64,000 nt of DNA from Kribbella sp. ALI-6-A (GTDB lineage: Bacteria > Actinomycetota > Actinomycetes > Propionibacteriales > Kribbellaceae): the NCBI RefSeq assembly GCF_001984195.1, contig NZ_MTQN01000012.1:2108001-2172000 (forward strand), written 5' to 3'. Positions 17,520-26,549 of this stretch are shown piece after piece; position 1 is the stretch's first letter; each line of letters opens with the position of its first letter. The notes under the pieces are model-generated. The model did no database searches. It worked only from the letters and a program-made list of their open reading frames with translations, and had not been told where the DNA came from. Both the position numbers and the translations under genes were made by a program.

Positions 17520-18842
17520 ATGGCCGCCGTGCCCGACCACACCGCTCGCTCCGCCGCTCTGTTCGACCAAGCCACCGCAGTCACGCCTGGCGGCGTGAAC
17601 TCCCCGGTCCGCGCGTTCCGCGCCGTCGGTGGAGTCCCACGCTTCATGACCTCTGGTGACGGATGTCACATCACCGACGTCGACGGCAACACCTACCTCG
17701 ACCTGGTCTGCTCGTGGGGCCCGATGCTGCTCGGCCACGCGCACCCCGAGGTGATCGCCGCGGTCCAGGCCGCGGTCGCCCGCGGTACGTCGTTCGGGAC
17801 GCCGACCGAGACCGAGGTGCTGCTCGCTCAGGAGATCGTCGGCCGGACGCCGGTCGACAAGGTCCGGCTGGTCTCGTCCGGCACCGAGGCGACGATGTCG
17901 GCGCTGCGGCTGGCCCGCGGGTTCACCGGCCGGGACAAGATCGTCAAGTTCGCCGGCTGCTACCACGGTCACGTCGACGCACTGCTGGCCCAGGCCGGCT
18001 CCGGCGTGATCACGCTCGGCATCCCGGGCACCCCCGGCGTCACCGAGGCGACCACCGCCGACACGATCGTGCTGCCCTACAACGACCAGGCCGCGGTCAC
18101 CGCCGCCTTCAGCCAGTACGGCGACCAGATCGCGGCCGTGATCACTGAGGCCTCGCCCGGCAACATGGGCGTCGTTCCGCCGCAGGACAACTTCAACGCG
18201 TTCCTGGCCGGCATCTGCCAGGCCAACGGCGCTCTGTTCATCTCCGACGAGGTGATGACCGGCTTCCGGATCACCCGCTCCGGCTGGTACGGCGTGGACG
18301 GCGTCCGGCCCGACCTGATGACGTTCGGCAAGGTGATGGGCGGCGGCTTCCCGGCCGCGGCGTTCGGCGGCCGCGCCGACGTGATGGCCCACCTCGCACC
18401 GGAGGGCTCGGTCTACCAGGCCGGCACGCTCTCGGGGAACCCGGTCGCCACCGCGGCCGGGCTGGCCACGCTCCGGCTGGCCACCGACGAGGTCTATGCC
18501 AAGCTCGACGAGACCTCGGCCACCATCCAGCGCCTGGTCGGTACGGCGCTGGACAAGGAAGGTGTGCCGTACGTCATCCAGTCGGCCGGGAACCTCTTCA
18601 GCGTCTTCTTCGTGAACTCGGAGGAGGCAAGCGGGCCGATCCGCGACTTCGCCGGTGCCGGAGCCCAGGTGCTGCCACGGTTCGCCGCTTTCTTCCATGC
18701 CATGCTGGACGCCGGTGTCTACCTGCCGCCGAGCGCGTTCGAGGCGTGGTTCGTGAGTGCCGCGATCGACGACGACGCCCTGGCCCGGCTGGAGAGCGCA
18801 CTCGCTCCGGCCGCCCGCGCGGCGGCCGCCGTACAGAACTGA
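17520..18842 (+). CDS. hemL: Glutamate-1-semialdehyde 2,1-aminomutase
   Basis: A PLP enzyme that converts glutamate-1-semialdehyde to 5-aminolevulinate in the C5 heme pathway, acting in the cytosol. The 440-residue length is normal. Signatures include SFGTPTETEVLLAQEI, SSGTEATMSALRLARGFTGR, GCYHGHVDALL, LFISDEVMTGFR and the PLP-binding lysine in TFGKVMGGGFPAA. GGGGAG lies just upstream; either ATG 17520 or GTG 17529 could be the start. It is followed within 32 bp by the phosphatase gene and the cytochrome c maturation genes, an arrangement known from other actinobacteria, linking heme supply to cytochrome assembly. Confidence 0.95.
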   Translation: MAAVPDHTARSAALFDQATAVTPGGVNSPVRAFRAVGGVPRFMTSGDGCHITDVDGNTYLDLVCSWGPMLLGHAHPEVIAAVQAAVARGTSFGTPTETEVLLAQEIVGRTPVDKVRLVSSGTEATMSALRLARGFTGRDKIVKFAGCYHGHVDALLAQAGSGVITLGIPGTPGVTEATTADTIVLPYNDQAAVTAAFSQYGDQIAAVITEASPGNMGVVPPQDNFNAFLAGICQANGALFISDEVMTGFRITRSGWYGVDGVRPDLMTFGKVMGGGFPAAAFGGRADVMAHLAPEGSVYQAGTLSGNPVATAAGLATLRLATDEVYAKLDETSATIQRLVGTALDKEGVPYVIQSAGNLFSVFFVNSEEASGPIRDFAGAGAQVLPRFAAFFHAMLDAGVYLPPSAFEAWFVSAAIDDDALARLESALAPAARAAAAVQN

Positions 18843-18874
18843 GAAGGGCTGCACAGGACTATGGAGGGGCAGCG

Positions 18875-19525
18875 GTGACCGAAACGACGGTCGTGCACCT
18901 GATGCGACACGGCGAGGTGCACAACCCGGCCGGCGTCCTGTACGGCCGGATGCCCGACTACCACCTGTCGGAGCTCGGCCGGAAGATGGCCGAGCGGGTC
19001 GCCGAGCACGTGGCCGGCCGCGACATCGTGCACCTGGTCACCTCGCCGCTGGAGCGGGCCCAGGAGACGATGGAGCCGATCGCGGCGACCTTCGGTCTGA
19101 CCCCCGACATCGACGAGCGGGTGATCGAGGCGGCCAACCAGTTCGAGGGCAAGAAGTTCGGTGTCGGCGACGGCGCGCTGCGCCAGCCGTCCGCCTGGTG
19201 GCTGCTGCGCAACCCGTGGAAGCCGTCCTGGGGTGAGCCGTACAGCCAGCTGGTCCGCCGGATGCGGGACGCGATCGAGACCGCCCGGCAGAAGGCCGCC
19301 GGGCACGAGGCGCTGATCGTGTCCCACCAGCTGCCGATCTGGATCGTCCGGTCTGCGATCGAGAACCGCCGGTTGCTGCACGACCCGCGCAGGCGGCAGT
19401 GCAGCCTGGCCAGCCTGACCTCGTTCACATTTCACGGCGACCAGATCGTCTCCGTCGGCTACGCCGAACCGGCCAAGGACCTGCTGCCGGTCAAGAACCC
19501 GAAGAAGTTCGTGGGCGGTGCGTGA
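18875..19525 (+). CDS. Histidine phosphatase (phosphoglycerate mutase) family protein
   Basis: A 216-residue branch-1 histidine phosphatase. VVHLMRHGEVHNP carries the phospho-accepting His; SPLERAQETMEPIA and the late LIVSHQLPIWIV carry the other conserved Arg and His. The GTG at 18875 follows GGAGGGG; the earlier in-frame start would run through hemL. It sits between hemL and resA, as in mycobacteria and streptomycetes, and overlaps the next gene by one base. The substrate is unknown; a general phosphatase role is more likely than glycolysis. Confidence 0.85.
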   Translation: MTETTVVHLMRHGEVHNPAGVLYGRMPDYHLSELGRKMAERVAEHVAGRDIVHLVTSPLERAQETMEPIAATFGLTPDIDERVIEAANQFEGKKFGVGDGALRQPSAWWLLRNPWKPSWGEPYSQLVRRMRDAIETARQKAAGHEALIVSHQLPIWIVRSAIENRRLLHDPRRRQCSLASLTSFTFHGDQIVSVGYAEPAKDLLPVKNPKKFVGGA

Positions 19526-20088
19526 TGCGCCGTACGGCGATCCTGTCGGCCGCGGTCCTGCTGCTCGCCACCGCCTGCGGCTCCGGCCAGGAGACCACCG
19601 AGAACCGCAGCGGCCAGACCGGCTTCGTCAGCGGCAGCGGCCGGGTCTCCAGCTTCGCCGCGGCCGAGCGCAAGCCGGCACCTGACTTCGGCGGCGACAC
19701 CCTCGACGGCAAGCCGTGGAACTTCGCCGACCACAAGGGCAAGGTCATCGTGCTGAACGTGTGGGGCTCGTGGTGCCCGCCGTGCCGCAAGGAGGCGCCC
19801 GACCTGGTGGCCGCGCACCAGCAGCTCGGCCCGGACGTGCAGTTCATCGGGCTGAACACCCGCGACCTGGACAAGGCGCCGGCGAGGAAGTTCGTGCAGG
19901 AGTTCGGCGTTCCGTTCCCGAGCCTGTACGACCCGAGCGGCAAGCAGTTGCTCGGCTTCCGCGGGCAGATCTCGCCGAGCTCGATCCCGAGCACGCTGGT
20001 GATCGACAAGAACGGCAAGGTGGCGTCGCGGGTGATCGGCGAAGTGACCACCCAGACCTTGCTCGGCATGGTGAAAGACGCGAGCTGA
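19525..20088 (+). CDS. Thioredoxin-like lipoprotein for cytochrome c maturation (ResA/TlpA type)
   Basis: A 187-residue membrane-anchored thiol-disulfide oxidoreductase. The lipobox LLATAC at about 15-20 predicts lipidation, and the thioredoxin fold carries the active site GSWCPPCRKEAPDL near 83-96. In system II it reduces the CXXCH cysteines of apocytochrome c outside the membrane. Its start overlaps the previous stop (TGATG) and its own stop overlaps the ccdA start, so translation is coupled through this operon. Confidence 0.9.
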   Translation: MRRTAILSAAVLLLATACGSGQETTENRSGQTGFVSGSGRVSSFAAAERKPAPDFGGDTLDGKPWNFADHKGKVIVLNVWGSWCPPCRKEAPDLVAAHQQLGPDVQFIGLNTRDLDKAPARKFVQEFGVPFPSLYDPSGKQLLGFRGQISPSSIPSTLVIDKNGKVASRVIGEVTTQTLLGMVKDAS

Positions 20089-20831
20089 TGGGTGAGTGGT
20101 TCGCCCAGTCGATGACGGGCTCGATGCTGGTGGCACTGCCGATCGCGGTGCTCGCCGGGGCGATCTCGTTCTTCTCGCCGTGCGTCGTACCGCTGCTGCC
20201 GGGTTATCTGTCCTACGTCACCGGGCTGTCGGCCGCCGAGCTCGGGTCCGAGCGGCGCGGCCGGATGCTGGCCGGGACGAGCCTGTTCGTGGCCGGGTTC
20301 TCGGCCGTCTTCATCCTGACCGGCGTGCTGTTCGGTGCGATCGGCAACGCGCTGATCGTGCACCAGACCCTGATCACCCGCGTTCTCGGCGGAGCCACCG
20401 TCGTGCTCGGCCTGATCTTCCTGGGTGGCTTCGGGTTCCTGCAGCGCGACGTCCGGGTGCACCGGGTGCCGGCCGTCGGGATCGCCGCCGCGCCGCTGCT
20501 CGGCGTACTGTTCGGCTTCGGCTGGACGCCCTGCATCGGGCCGACGCTCGGCACCGTGATGAACCTCGCCGCCACCGAGGGCAGCACCGGCCGCGGTGCC
20601 ACGCTGGCCCTGGTGTTCAGCCTCGGGCTGGGCATCCCGTTCATCGTCGCGGCCCTGGCCTTCCGGCGGATGCTCGGCGCGGTCGCCTGGGTCCGCAAGC
20701 ACCAGGTGCTGGTGATCCGGATCGGCGGCGTACTGATGATCGCGGTGGGTCTGCTGCTGCTGACAGGAGTGTGGGACGCGATGACCGCCGATCTTCGCCA
20801 GTGGGTCAGCAACTTCGGGTCGGCGGTGTGA
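20088..20831 (+). CDS. ccdA: Cytochrome c biogenesis protein CcdA
   Basis: A 247-residue protein with about six TM segments that carries electrons from cytosolic thioredoxin to the ResA-like lipoprotein. The two redox cysteines lie in FFSPCVVPLLPGY and FGWTPCIGPTLG, at the expected ends of TM1 and TM4. The ATG overlaps the previous TGA. It belongs to the hemL-phosphatase-resA-ccdA-resB-ccsB operon. Confidence 0.93.
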   Translation: MGEWFAQSMTGSMLVALPIAVLAGAISFFSPCVVPLLPGYLSYVTGLSAAELGSERRGRMLAGTSLFVAGFSAVFILTGVLFGAIGNALIVHQTLITRVLGGATVVLGLIFLGGFGFLQRDVRVHRVPAVGIAAAPLLGVLFGFGWTPCIGPTLGTVMNLAATEGSTGRGATLALVFSLGLGIPFIVAALAFRRMLGAVAWVRKHQVLVIRIGGVLMIAVGLLLLTGVWDAMTADLRQWVSNFGSAV

Positions 20832-20832
20832 G

Positions 20833-22425
20833 ATGAGCGAAGTCAAGGAGCACGTCGAGACCGAGCCGGTGATGTCCGGCGGCAAGCCACCCGAGCGCCC
20901 CGAGCCACCGGCCCTCGGCCTGGTCGGCTGGCTGCGCTGGTCCTGGCGTCAGCTCACCTCGATGAAGACCGCGTTGGTCCTGCTCTTCCTGCTGGCGCTC
21001 GGCGCGGTGCCGGGTTCGCTGATCCCGCAGATCCCGGTCGACCCGATCAAGGTTTCGGACTTCTACGAGGCCAACCCGTCGCTGGCGTCCTGGTACGACA
21101 AGTTCGGACTCTTCGACGTCTACAAGTCGGTCTGGTTCTCCGCGATCTACCTGCTGCTGTTCATCTCGCTGATCGGCTGCGTGGTGCCGCGGCTGCAGGT
21201 CTACCTGAAAGCCCTGCGCGCCCGGCCGCCGAAGCCCCCGCGCAACCTGAACCGGCTGCCGGGGCACCAGCGCTTCGAGACCGACGCGAGCGAGGCCGAC
21301 GTACTGGCGGCGGCGCATCAGGAGCTGCGCAAGCGCCGCTTCCGGGTCGAGACCTACGACGGCGCGATCGGCGCCGAGCGGGGTTACCTGCGCGAGGCCG
21401 GCAACCTGGTCTTCCACTTCTCGCTGATCCTCACGCTGGTCGGGGTCGCGTGGGGTTCGCTGTTCGGTTACCGCGGCACCGTACTGGTTGTCGTCGGCAA
21501 CGGTTTCTCCAACGCCGTCGCCCAGTACGATGACTTCACGCCGGGCCGGTCGTTTACCCCGGACGACCTGCCGCCGTTCACGCTGACCGTGAACAGCTTC
21601 AAGGCGACCTTCGAGACGCAGGGACCGCAGCGTGGCGCCGCCCGCTCGTTCGACGCGGGCATCACCTACCAGGAGACGCCGGAATCGCCCGAGAAGTCCT
21701 ACGACCTGCAGGTGAACCACCCGCTGTCGATCGACGGCACCAAGGTGCACCTGCTCGGCCACGGCTACGCGCCGAAGGTGACGGTGCGCGACGGCAAGGG
21801 CGACATCGCCTTCTCCGGGCCGTCGCCGTTCCTGCCGCAGGACGCGAACTTCTCGTCGTTCGGCGTGGTGAAGGCACCGGACGCGCGGCCCGCGCAGCTC
21901 GGGTTCGAAGGGTTCTTCCTGCCGACCGCCGTGATCGACCAGCGCGGGCCGGTGTCGGTCTTCCCCGACGCGGTGAACCCGGCGCTGGTGCTCACGGCGT
22001 ACTACGGACGGCCGGCCGACGAGACGGGCAAACCGCAGTCGGTCTACCAGCTGGACAAGACCAAGCTGACCCAGTTCGACGACGGCAAGGGTGACAAGCT
22101 GCGGTTCCAGCTCGCGCCCGGCCAGAGCATCGACCTGCCGGACGGCCGTGGCTCGCTGACCTTCGACTCCTACGACCAGTGGGTGAAACTGCAGATCAGC
22201 CACACCCCTGGCCTGAACCTCGCGCTGGCCGGGATCCTGCTCGCGATCCTCGGGCTGATGGGCTCGCTGTTCGTGCACCCACGGCGTACCTGGGTGCGGG
22301 TGCGGACCGAGGACGGGCGTACCGTGGTCGAGGTCGCCGGTCTGGACCGGGGACCGGAGCGTGGTCTCGGTGACGAGCTCGACGCGATCTCGAACATTCT
22401 GAACAGGAAGCGGGAGCAGGCATGA
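20833..22425 (+). CDS. resB: Cytochrome c biogenesis protein ResB
   Basis: A 530-residue system II component that works with CcsB to bring heme to apocytochrome c and catalyse attachment. It has three N-terminal TM segments (about 40-60, 95-115 and 190-210), a large extracytoplasmic domain (about 220-450) and a final TM at about 455-475. LTSMKTALVLLFLLALGAVPGS is a family hallmark (shown here at 20 or fewer: SMKTALVLLFLLALGAVPG). One base separates it from ccdA, and its end overlaps ccsB by 4 bp. Confidence 0.92.
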   Translation: MSEVKEHVETEPVMSGGKPPERPEPPALGLVGWLRWSWRQLTSMKTALVLLFLLALGAVPGSLIPQIPVDPIKVSDFYEANPSLASWYDKFGLFDVYKSVWFSAIYLLLFISLIGCVVPRLQVYLKALRARPPKPPRNLNRLPGHQRFETDASEADVLAAAHQELRKRRFRVETYDGAIGAERGYLREAGNLVFHFSLILTLVGVAWGSLFGYRGTVLVVVGNGFSNAVAQYDDFTPGRSFTPDDLPPFTLTVNSFKATFETQGPQRGAARSFDAGITYQETPESPEKSYDLQVNHPLSIDGTKVHLLGHGYAPKVTVRDGKGDIAFSGPSPFLPQDANFSSFGVVKAPDARPAQLGFEGFFLPTAVIDQRGPVSVFPDAVNPALVLTAYYGRPADETGKPQSVYQLDKTKLTQFDDGKGDKLRFQLAPGQSIDLPDGRGSLTFDSYDQWVKLQISHTPGLNLALAGILLAILGLMGSLFVHPRRTWVRVRTEDGRTVVEVAGLDRGPERGLGDELDAISNILNRKREQA

Positions 22426-23396
22426 ACTCGGCGACCCTCGCCTCGCTGTCGAACCTGTTGGTTCCGACCGCGACGGTGATCTACACGCTGGCCCTGCTGG
22501 CACACACCGTGGAGTGGTCGAGCGGCCTGCGGGTCCGCAAGCCCGCGGAGCAGAAGGTGCTGGTCGGTGCCGACGGCGCCGAGATTCCGGCCGGCGCGGA
22601 TGCCGACGGCACGGACGAGCCGGACCGCTCGTCGCGCTGGCAGCAGGCCAGCCGGATCGGTGTCCTGCTCACGGTGCTGGCGTTCGTGATGCACGCCGGT
22701 GGGGTGCTGACCCGCGGTCTGGCCGCGGGGCGGGTGCCCTGGGGCAACATGTACGAGTTCGCCATCACCGCGTCGCTCGCGGTCGCGGCGGTCTACCTGT
22801 TCCTGCTCACGCGGCAGCGGCTGGAGTGGCTCGGCCTGCTGGTCACCTTCGTCCTGGCCGCCACGCTCGGCATCGCCGTGCTCGCGCTGTACGTCCCGGC
22901 CGCCGACCTGTTGCCGGCCCTGCACTCGTACTGGCTGGTGATCCACGTGTCGGCCGCGGCGGTCGCGGGCGGCGGGTTCACCGTCGGCGGACTGGCCTCG
23001 ATCCTGTACCTGATCAAGAGCCGCGCCGAGGCGCGTGAGGCCGACGGCAAGCCGATGTCGGCCGCGCTGCGCCGCGTCCCGTCGTCGGCCGGCATGGACG
23101 CGGTCGCCTACAAGGTGCACGCGTTCGCCTTCCCGCTGTGGACCTTCGGCGTCCTGGTCGCCGGCCCGATCTGGGCGTACTACGCCTGGGGCCGCGCCTG
23201 GGGCTGGGACCCCAAGGAGGTCTGGTCGCTGGTCACCTGGGTCGTGTACGCCGCCTACCTGCACGCCCGCGCCACCGCCGGCTGGCGGGGCCGCCGCGCC
23301 GCCTGGGTGGCGATCGCCGGCTGGGTCGTCTTCCTGTTCAACTTCATCGGCGTCAACCTGCTGCTGTCGGGTATCCACGCCTACTCGGGGCTGTAG
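22422..23396 (+). CDS. ccsB: Cytochrome c synthase subunit CcsB/CcsA (heme handling)
   Basis: A 324-residue polytopic protein with the tryptophan-rich heme-binding WWD segment, here WGRAWGWDPKEVWSLVTWV near 265-283, and conserved histidines in flanking TM segments. It forms the heme channel and synthetase with ResB. An acidic, variable loop of about 35 residues (after about 35) separates TM1 from the core. The start overlaps the resB stop as ATGA. Confidence 0.93.
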   Translation: MNSATLASLSNLLVPTATVIYTLALLAHTVEWSSGLRVRKPAEQKVLVGADGAEIPAGADADGTDEPDRSSRWQQASRIGVLLTVLAFVMHAGGVLTRGLAAGRVPWGNMYEFAITASLAVAAVYLFLLTRQRLEWLGLLVTFVLAATLGIAVLALYVPAADLLPALHSYWLVIHVSAAAVAGGGFTVGGLASILYLIKSRAEAREADGKPMSAALRRVPSSAGMDAVAYKVHAFAFPLWTFGVLVAGPIWAYYAWGRAWGWDPKEVWSLVTWVVYAAYLHARATAGWRGRRAAWVAIAGWVVFLFNFIGVNLLLSGIHAYSGL

Positions 23397-23408
23397 GAGA
23401 CTGCCGGT

Positions 23409-23660
23409 ATGAAGGAATTCGCTGTCTACACCGGACTGCGGCTGGCGTTGTTCGCCGCCTCGTTCGCGGTGCTGTGGTTCGCGCTGAGCAACTGGCTGGC
23501 GGTGTTCCCGTTGCTACTGCTCGCGTTGATCGTGTCGTCGATCCTGTCGATCTTCGTGCTGCGCGCCTGGCGGGACCGGCTGGCGCAGCGGATCGAGACG
23601 CGCGCGACCCGGATGTCCGAGCGGCTCGAGGCGGCCCGGAAGGCCGAGGACGAGGACTGA
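23409..23660 (+). CDS. DUF4229-type small membrane protein
   Basis: An 83-residue protein with two TM helices (about 9-27 and 30-50) and a charged C-terminal helix (RDRLAQRIETRATRMSERLE). It matches the general appearance of DUF4229 proteins found at the end of actinobacterial ccs operons. It lies 12 bp after ccsB and is followed by a strong terminator. A role in membrane assembly near the cytochrome machinery is only suggested by position. Confidence 0.75.
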   Translation: MKEFAVYTGLRLALFAASFAVLWFALSNWLAVFPLLLLALIVSSILSIFVLRAWRDRLAQRIETRATRMSERLEAARKAEDED

Positions 23661-23674
23661 GGTTCTGACCTGCG

Positions 23675-23707
23675 CGGGCCCCGTCGACAACCTGTCGGCG
23701 GGGCCCG
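23675..23707 (+). terminator. Terminator at the end of the hemL-ccs operon
   Basis: A hairpin 14 bp after the DUF4229 stop. Arms 23675-23689 and 23693-23707 pair over about 15 bp with one T-G wobble; the outer CGGGCCCCG/CGGGGCCCG is perfect. TTGCTGT follows. Confidence 0.8.
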
Positions 23708-23737
23708 TTGCTGTCTGCGGGCGAAGCCGGCTGTTCG

Positions 23738-23762
23738 GCGTACCAGTGGAGGAGTGGTACGC
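23738..23762. repeat. 8-bp inverted repeat between terminator and tetR promoter
   Basis: GCGTACCA (23738-23745) and TGGTACGC (23755-23762) are perfect inverted arms separated by 9 bases. It lies about 80 bp upstream of the TetR operator-like site. It could be a second hairpin or a protein site; nothing else shows its role. Confidence 0.4.
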
Positions 23763-23839
23763 AGAGTGACCCAGGCCACTGCGGAGTTTCCCGGAAATTC
23801 GCTTGTGCATCGCTTCACATGAGTCGTACCGTGGTGGAT

Positions 23840-23855
23840 GAAACGGAACCGTTTC
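23840..23855. promoter_or_regulatory. TetR-type operator upstream of the tetR gene
   Basis: GAAACGGAACCGTTTC has perfect 7-bp arms around AA, 31 bp before the earliest tetR start. Size and position fit an autoregulatory TetR operator that would also control the downstream MFS gene. Confidence 0.65.
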
Positions 23856-23885
23856 GTTCTATCTGTTGCGTGACGATCACACAGG

Positions 23886-24503
23886 GTGATGATGACCGAA
23901 GTGGCTGAAGCCGGACCGCGATCGCGACCGCGGGTCGAGGGTGGGCGTGAGGAAGAGATCCTCGACGCCACCGTCGAGCTCGTCGGCGAGCTGGGCTACG
24001 ACCGCCTGACGATGGACGCGGTGGCGACTGCCGCCAAGGCCAGCAAGGCGACGCTGTACCGGCGCTGGACGACCAAGGCCGAATTGGTCGTCGACGCGAT
24101 CAGCCGGGCCAAGGGCTGCCCGATGCCGGACGACGTCGACACCGGCAGCCTGCGCGGTGACCTGATCGCGCTGTCGTGCAGCGCCGGCGGGTTCACCGAC
24201 GAGATGCCGATGTCGGTGACGGCCGGTCTGCTCACCGCGCTGCACCGCGACGACGACCTGCAGCAGGCCTTCCAGCAGCGGTTCCTGAAGCCGCGCCTGG
24301 AGCTGACCGCTCGGCTCTACCAGCGGGCGGTCGAGCGCGGCGAGATCGCCGAGGACGTCGACGTCGAGCTGCTGTCCCAGACGTTGCCCGCGCTCGTCAT
24401 CCACCACGCCTTCGTGCTCGGCGTCGAGCCGACCGAAGACCTGATTCTGCGGGTGATCGACCACGTGATCCTGCCTGCGGCGCGGGGGTCGCAGGCGAGC
24501 TGA
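23886..24503 (+). CDS. TetR-family transcriptional regulator
   Basis: A protein of about 205 residues with an N-terminal TetR helix-turn-helix (EEEILDATVELVGELGYDRL, then MDAVATAAKASKATLYRRW) and a C-terminal ligand and dimer domain ending with VIHHAFVLGVEPTED. GTG 23886, ATG 23889 and ATG 23892 are consecutive in-frame starts; the exact one is uncertain. It lies 59 bp upstream of an MFS exporter on the same strand, a standard arrangement for a drug-responsive repressor and its pump. Confidence 0.9.
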   Translation: MMMTEVAEAGPRSRPRVEGGREEEILDATVELVGELGYDRLTMDAVATAAKASKATLYRRWTTKAELVVDAISRAKGCPMPDDVDTGSLRGDLIALSCSAGGFTDEMPMSVTAGLLTALHRDDDLQQAFQQRFLKPRLELTARLYQRAVERGEIAEDVDVELLSQTLPALVIHHAFVLGVEPTEDLILRVIDHVILPAARGSQAS

Positions 24504-24562
24504 CCGGTGTGGGGCCGGTCGGCGACCCAGAAGCCAGTACCACCCAAGAGGGGAAACTCAGT

Positions 24563-26128
24563 ATGTCCGAAGACGTCGTCAAGGCCGATCCGCCGGAAGG
24601 GCGACCGACCGACACGGTGGCCGAGCCCGCGGCCCACGGCCACCGCAACCTCGGGATCGCGCTCGCGCTGATCAGCATGGCGCAGCTGATGGTGGTGCTG
24701 GACGGCACCATCGTCAACATCGCGCTCCCGCACATCCAGAACGATCTCGGCTTCACCAACGAGTCGCTGCCCTGGGTGGTCAACGCGTACGCGCTGGCCT
24801 TCGGTGGTCTGCTGCTGCTCGGCGGCCGGATCGGCGACATCCTCGGACGCCGCAAGGTGTTCATGTTCGGGGTGGTGCTGTTCGGCGTCGCGTCGTTCAT
24901 CGGGGGCATCGCGCAGAACGAGACGATCCTGCTCGCCAGCCGGATCCTGCAGGGCGTCGCGGCCGCGGCCGCCTCACCGAACGCGCTGGCCCTGATCACC
25001 ACCACCTTCCCGGCCGGCAAGGAGCGCAACCGCGCGATGGCCGTGTACGCCGCGATGTCCGGTGCGGGTGCCGCGGTCGGCCTGATCCTCGGCGGTGCAC
25101 TGACCGAGGCGTCGTGGCGCTGGACCTTCTTCATCAACACCCCGATCGGCCTGATCGTCGCGGTGCTGGCGATCCGCTACCTGGGTGAGTCGGCCCGCCA
25201 GCAGGGCAAGTTCGACATCCCCGGCGCGGTCACCGGCACGGTCGGTCTGACCGGCCTGGTCTACGGCCTGACGCACGCGGCCGAGAAGGGCTGGGGCGAC
25301 CCGGTCACGCTGGCCTTCATCATCGGTGGCGTCGCGCTGATCGGTGTCTTCCTGGCGATCGAGGCCCGGTCCCGGCACGCGCTGATGCCGTTCCGGATCC
25401 TGGCCGACCGGACCCGCGGGGTCAGCTTCTTCGTGATGCTGATCGTCGGCGCGGCGATGTTCTCGATGTTCTACTTCCTCGGCATCTACATCCAGAACAT
25501 CCTGGGCTACAGCGCGCTGAAGACCGGTTTCGCGTTCCTGCCGTTCAGCCTCGGCATCGTGGTCGCGGCCCAGATCGCCTCCACGCTGATCGCCCGGATC
25601 GACCCGCGCTGGATCGCCGGTGCCGGTGCGGCGCTGGCCGGCGTCGGGATGTGGGGCTTCTCCCAGCTCGAGGTCGACTCGACGTACCTGACCCACGTGA
25701 TGCCGTTCATCCTGCTGCTGTCGTTCGGCATGGGCCTGATCTTCGTGCCGCTCACGCTGACCGCGGTCTCGGGTGTGGCCAACGAGGACTCCGGTGTCGG
25801 CTCCGCGGTGCTGAACACGGTCCAGCAGATCGGTGGCGCGATCGGCCTGGCGCTGCTCGGCACGGTCTCGGCCAACGCGATCAAGGACCGGTTCGCCGAG
25901 CTCGCCCCCGGGCTGCAGAAGGCGGCCGAGTCCGGTCAGTCGCCGGCTCAGCTGAAGGAGCTCCAGGGCCAGTTCACCGCGGTCGCCACGACGCACGGGT
26001 TCACCCGGGCGTTCACGGTGTCGGCGTTCATCATCCTCGGCGCGGCGCTGATCACGCTGGTGGGGCTGTCGGTCAAGTCCAAGGACCTGGCCAACGACGG
26101 CAAGCCGGGCGGCGTCCACATCGGCTGA
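24563..26128 (+). CDS. MFS drug exporter, DHA2 family (EmrB/QacA-like, 14 TM)
   Basis: A 521-residue proton-coupled exporter with the 14-TM layout. MVVLDGTIVNIALPHIQ (motif D1) is in TM1, followed by NAYALAFGGLLLLGGRIGD and GRRKVF (motif A), and GAGAAVGLILGGAL (motif C, the antiporter signature) near 170. The ATG at 24563 follows AAGAGGGG; earlier in-frame starts lie inside tetR. It is probably controlled by the upstream TetR protein. Substrate unknown. Confidence 0.9.
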   Translation: MSEDVVKADPPEGRPTDTVAEPAAHGHRNLGIALALISMAQLMVVLDGTIVNIALPHIQNDLGFTNESLPWVVNAYALAFGGLLLLGGRIGDILGRRKVFMFGVVLFGVASFIGGIAQNETILLASRILQGVAAAAASPNALALITTTFPAGKERNRAMAVYAAMSGAGAAVGLILGGALTEASWRWTFFINTPIGLIVAVLAIRYLGESARQQGKFDIPGAVTGTVGLTGLVYGLTHAAEKGWGDPVTLAFIIGGVALIGVFLAIEARSRHALMPFRILADRTRGVSFFVMLIVGAAMFSMFYFLGIYIQNILGYSALKTGFAFLPFSLGIVVAAQIASTLIARIDPRWIAGAGAALAGVGMWGFSQLEVDSTYLTHVMPFILLLSFGMGLIFVPLTLTAVSGVANEDSGVGSAVLNTVQQIGGAIGLALLGTVSANAIKDRFAELAPGLQKAAESGQSPAQLKELQGQFTAVATTHGFTRAFTVSAFIILGAALITLVGLSVKSKDLANDGKPGGVHIG

Positions 26129-26141
26129 CGCCCTCCTGAAC

Positions 26142-26179
26142 CGAAGGGCCGCATCCCGGGGGCGGGGTGCGGCCCTTCG
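26142..26179 (+). terminator. Terminator after the MFS gene
   Basis: A 16-bp hairpin (arms 26142-26157 and 26164-26179, one T-G wobble, 6-base G-rich loop). It lies 13 bp after the MFS stop and 7 bp before the convergent frameshifted gene's stop, so it can serve both directions. Confidence 0.82.
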
Positions 26180-26186
26180 CCGTTGT

Positions 26187-26503
26187 TCAGGCTGTGTCGG
26201 TCTTGAGCTGCTGCAGGCCGGTGGTCCAGCGGATTTCGCGCTCCTGGTCGGACTGTTCCCACCAGGGAGTGCCGCGCTCGCCGAGGGCGATCTTGGCCGT
26301 GTTCACCTGGGCTCTGGCTCGTCGTTCCGCGTCGGGGTCCTTGGCGCGCAGGGCCTGGCCGACAGCTCGGCGGGCCGCCATCAGCGCGTGCTGGAGCTCG
26401 CTGCGGATCTCCTCGGGGATCGCGGGATCGGTGGCTCGCCACTTCGCCCCGCGATCACGACGTACCGGCCGTCCGGAGTTTTGGCAGGTCCCTCGGTCGA
26501 CAT
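26187..26503 (-). pseudogene. Frameshifted small actinobacterial gene (so-called Tol-like protein)
   Basis: The ATG at 26503 follows AGGAG and opens MSTEGPAKTPDGRYVVIAGR, but this frame then turns into unrelated sequence and stops. In the next frame the sequence continues naturally as KWRATDPAIPEEIRSELQHA, then LMAARRAVGQALRAKDPDAE and so on to TGA at 26187. Joined, these give a product of about 105 residues that resembles the short actinobacterial proteins labelled biopolymer transporter Tol in annotation. The span is 317 bp, one base short of 106 codons, so a one-base loss around 26443-26450 (a run of Cs) explains it. The intact downstream part has no in-frame start before 26381. Either a true frameshift or a base-calling error. 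Confidence 0.75.
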
Positions 26504-26549
26504 GGGACTCCTGTGCCCGCCGGCCCAGCGGCGTACGCCGGGTTGCTTT

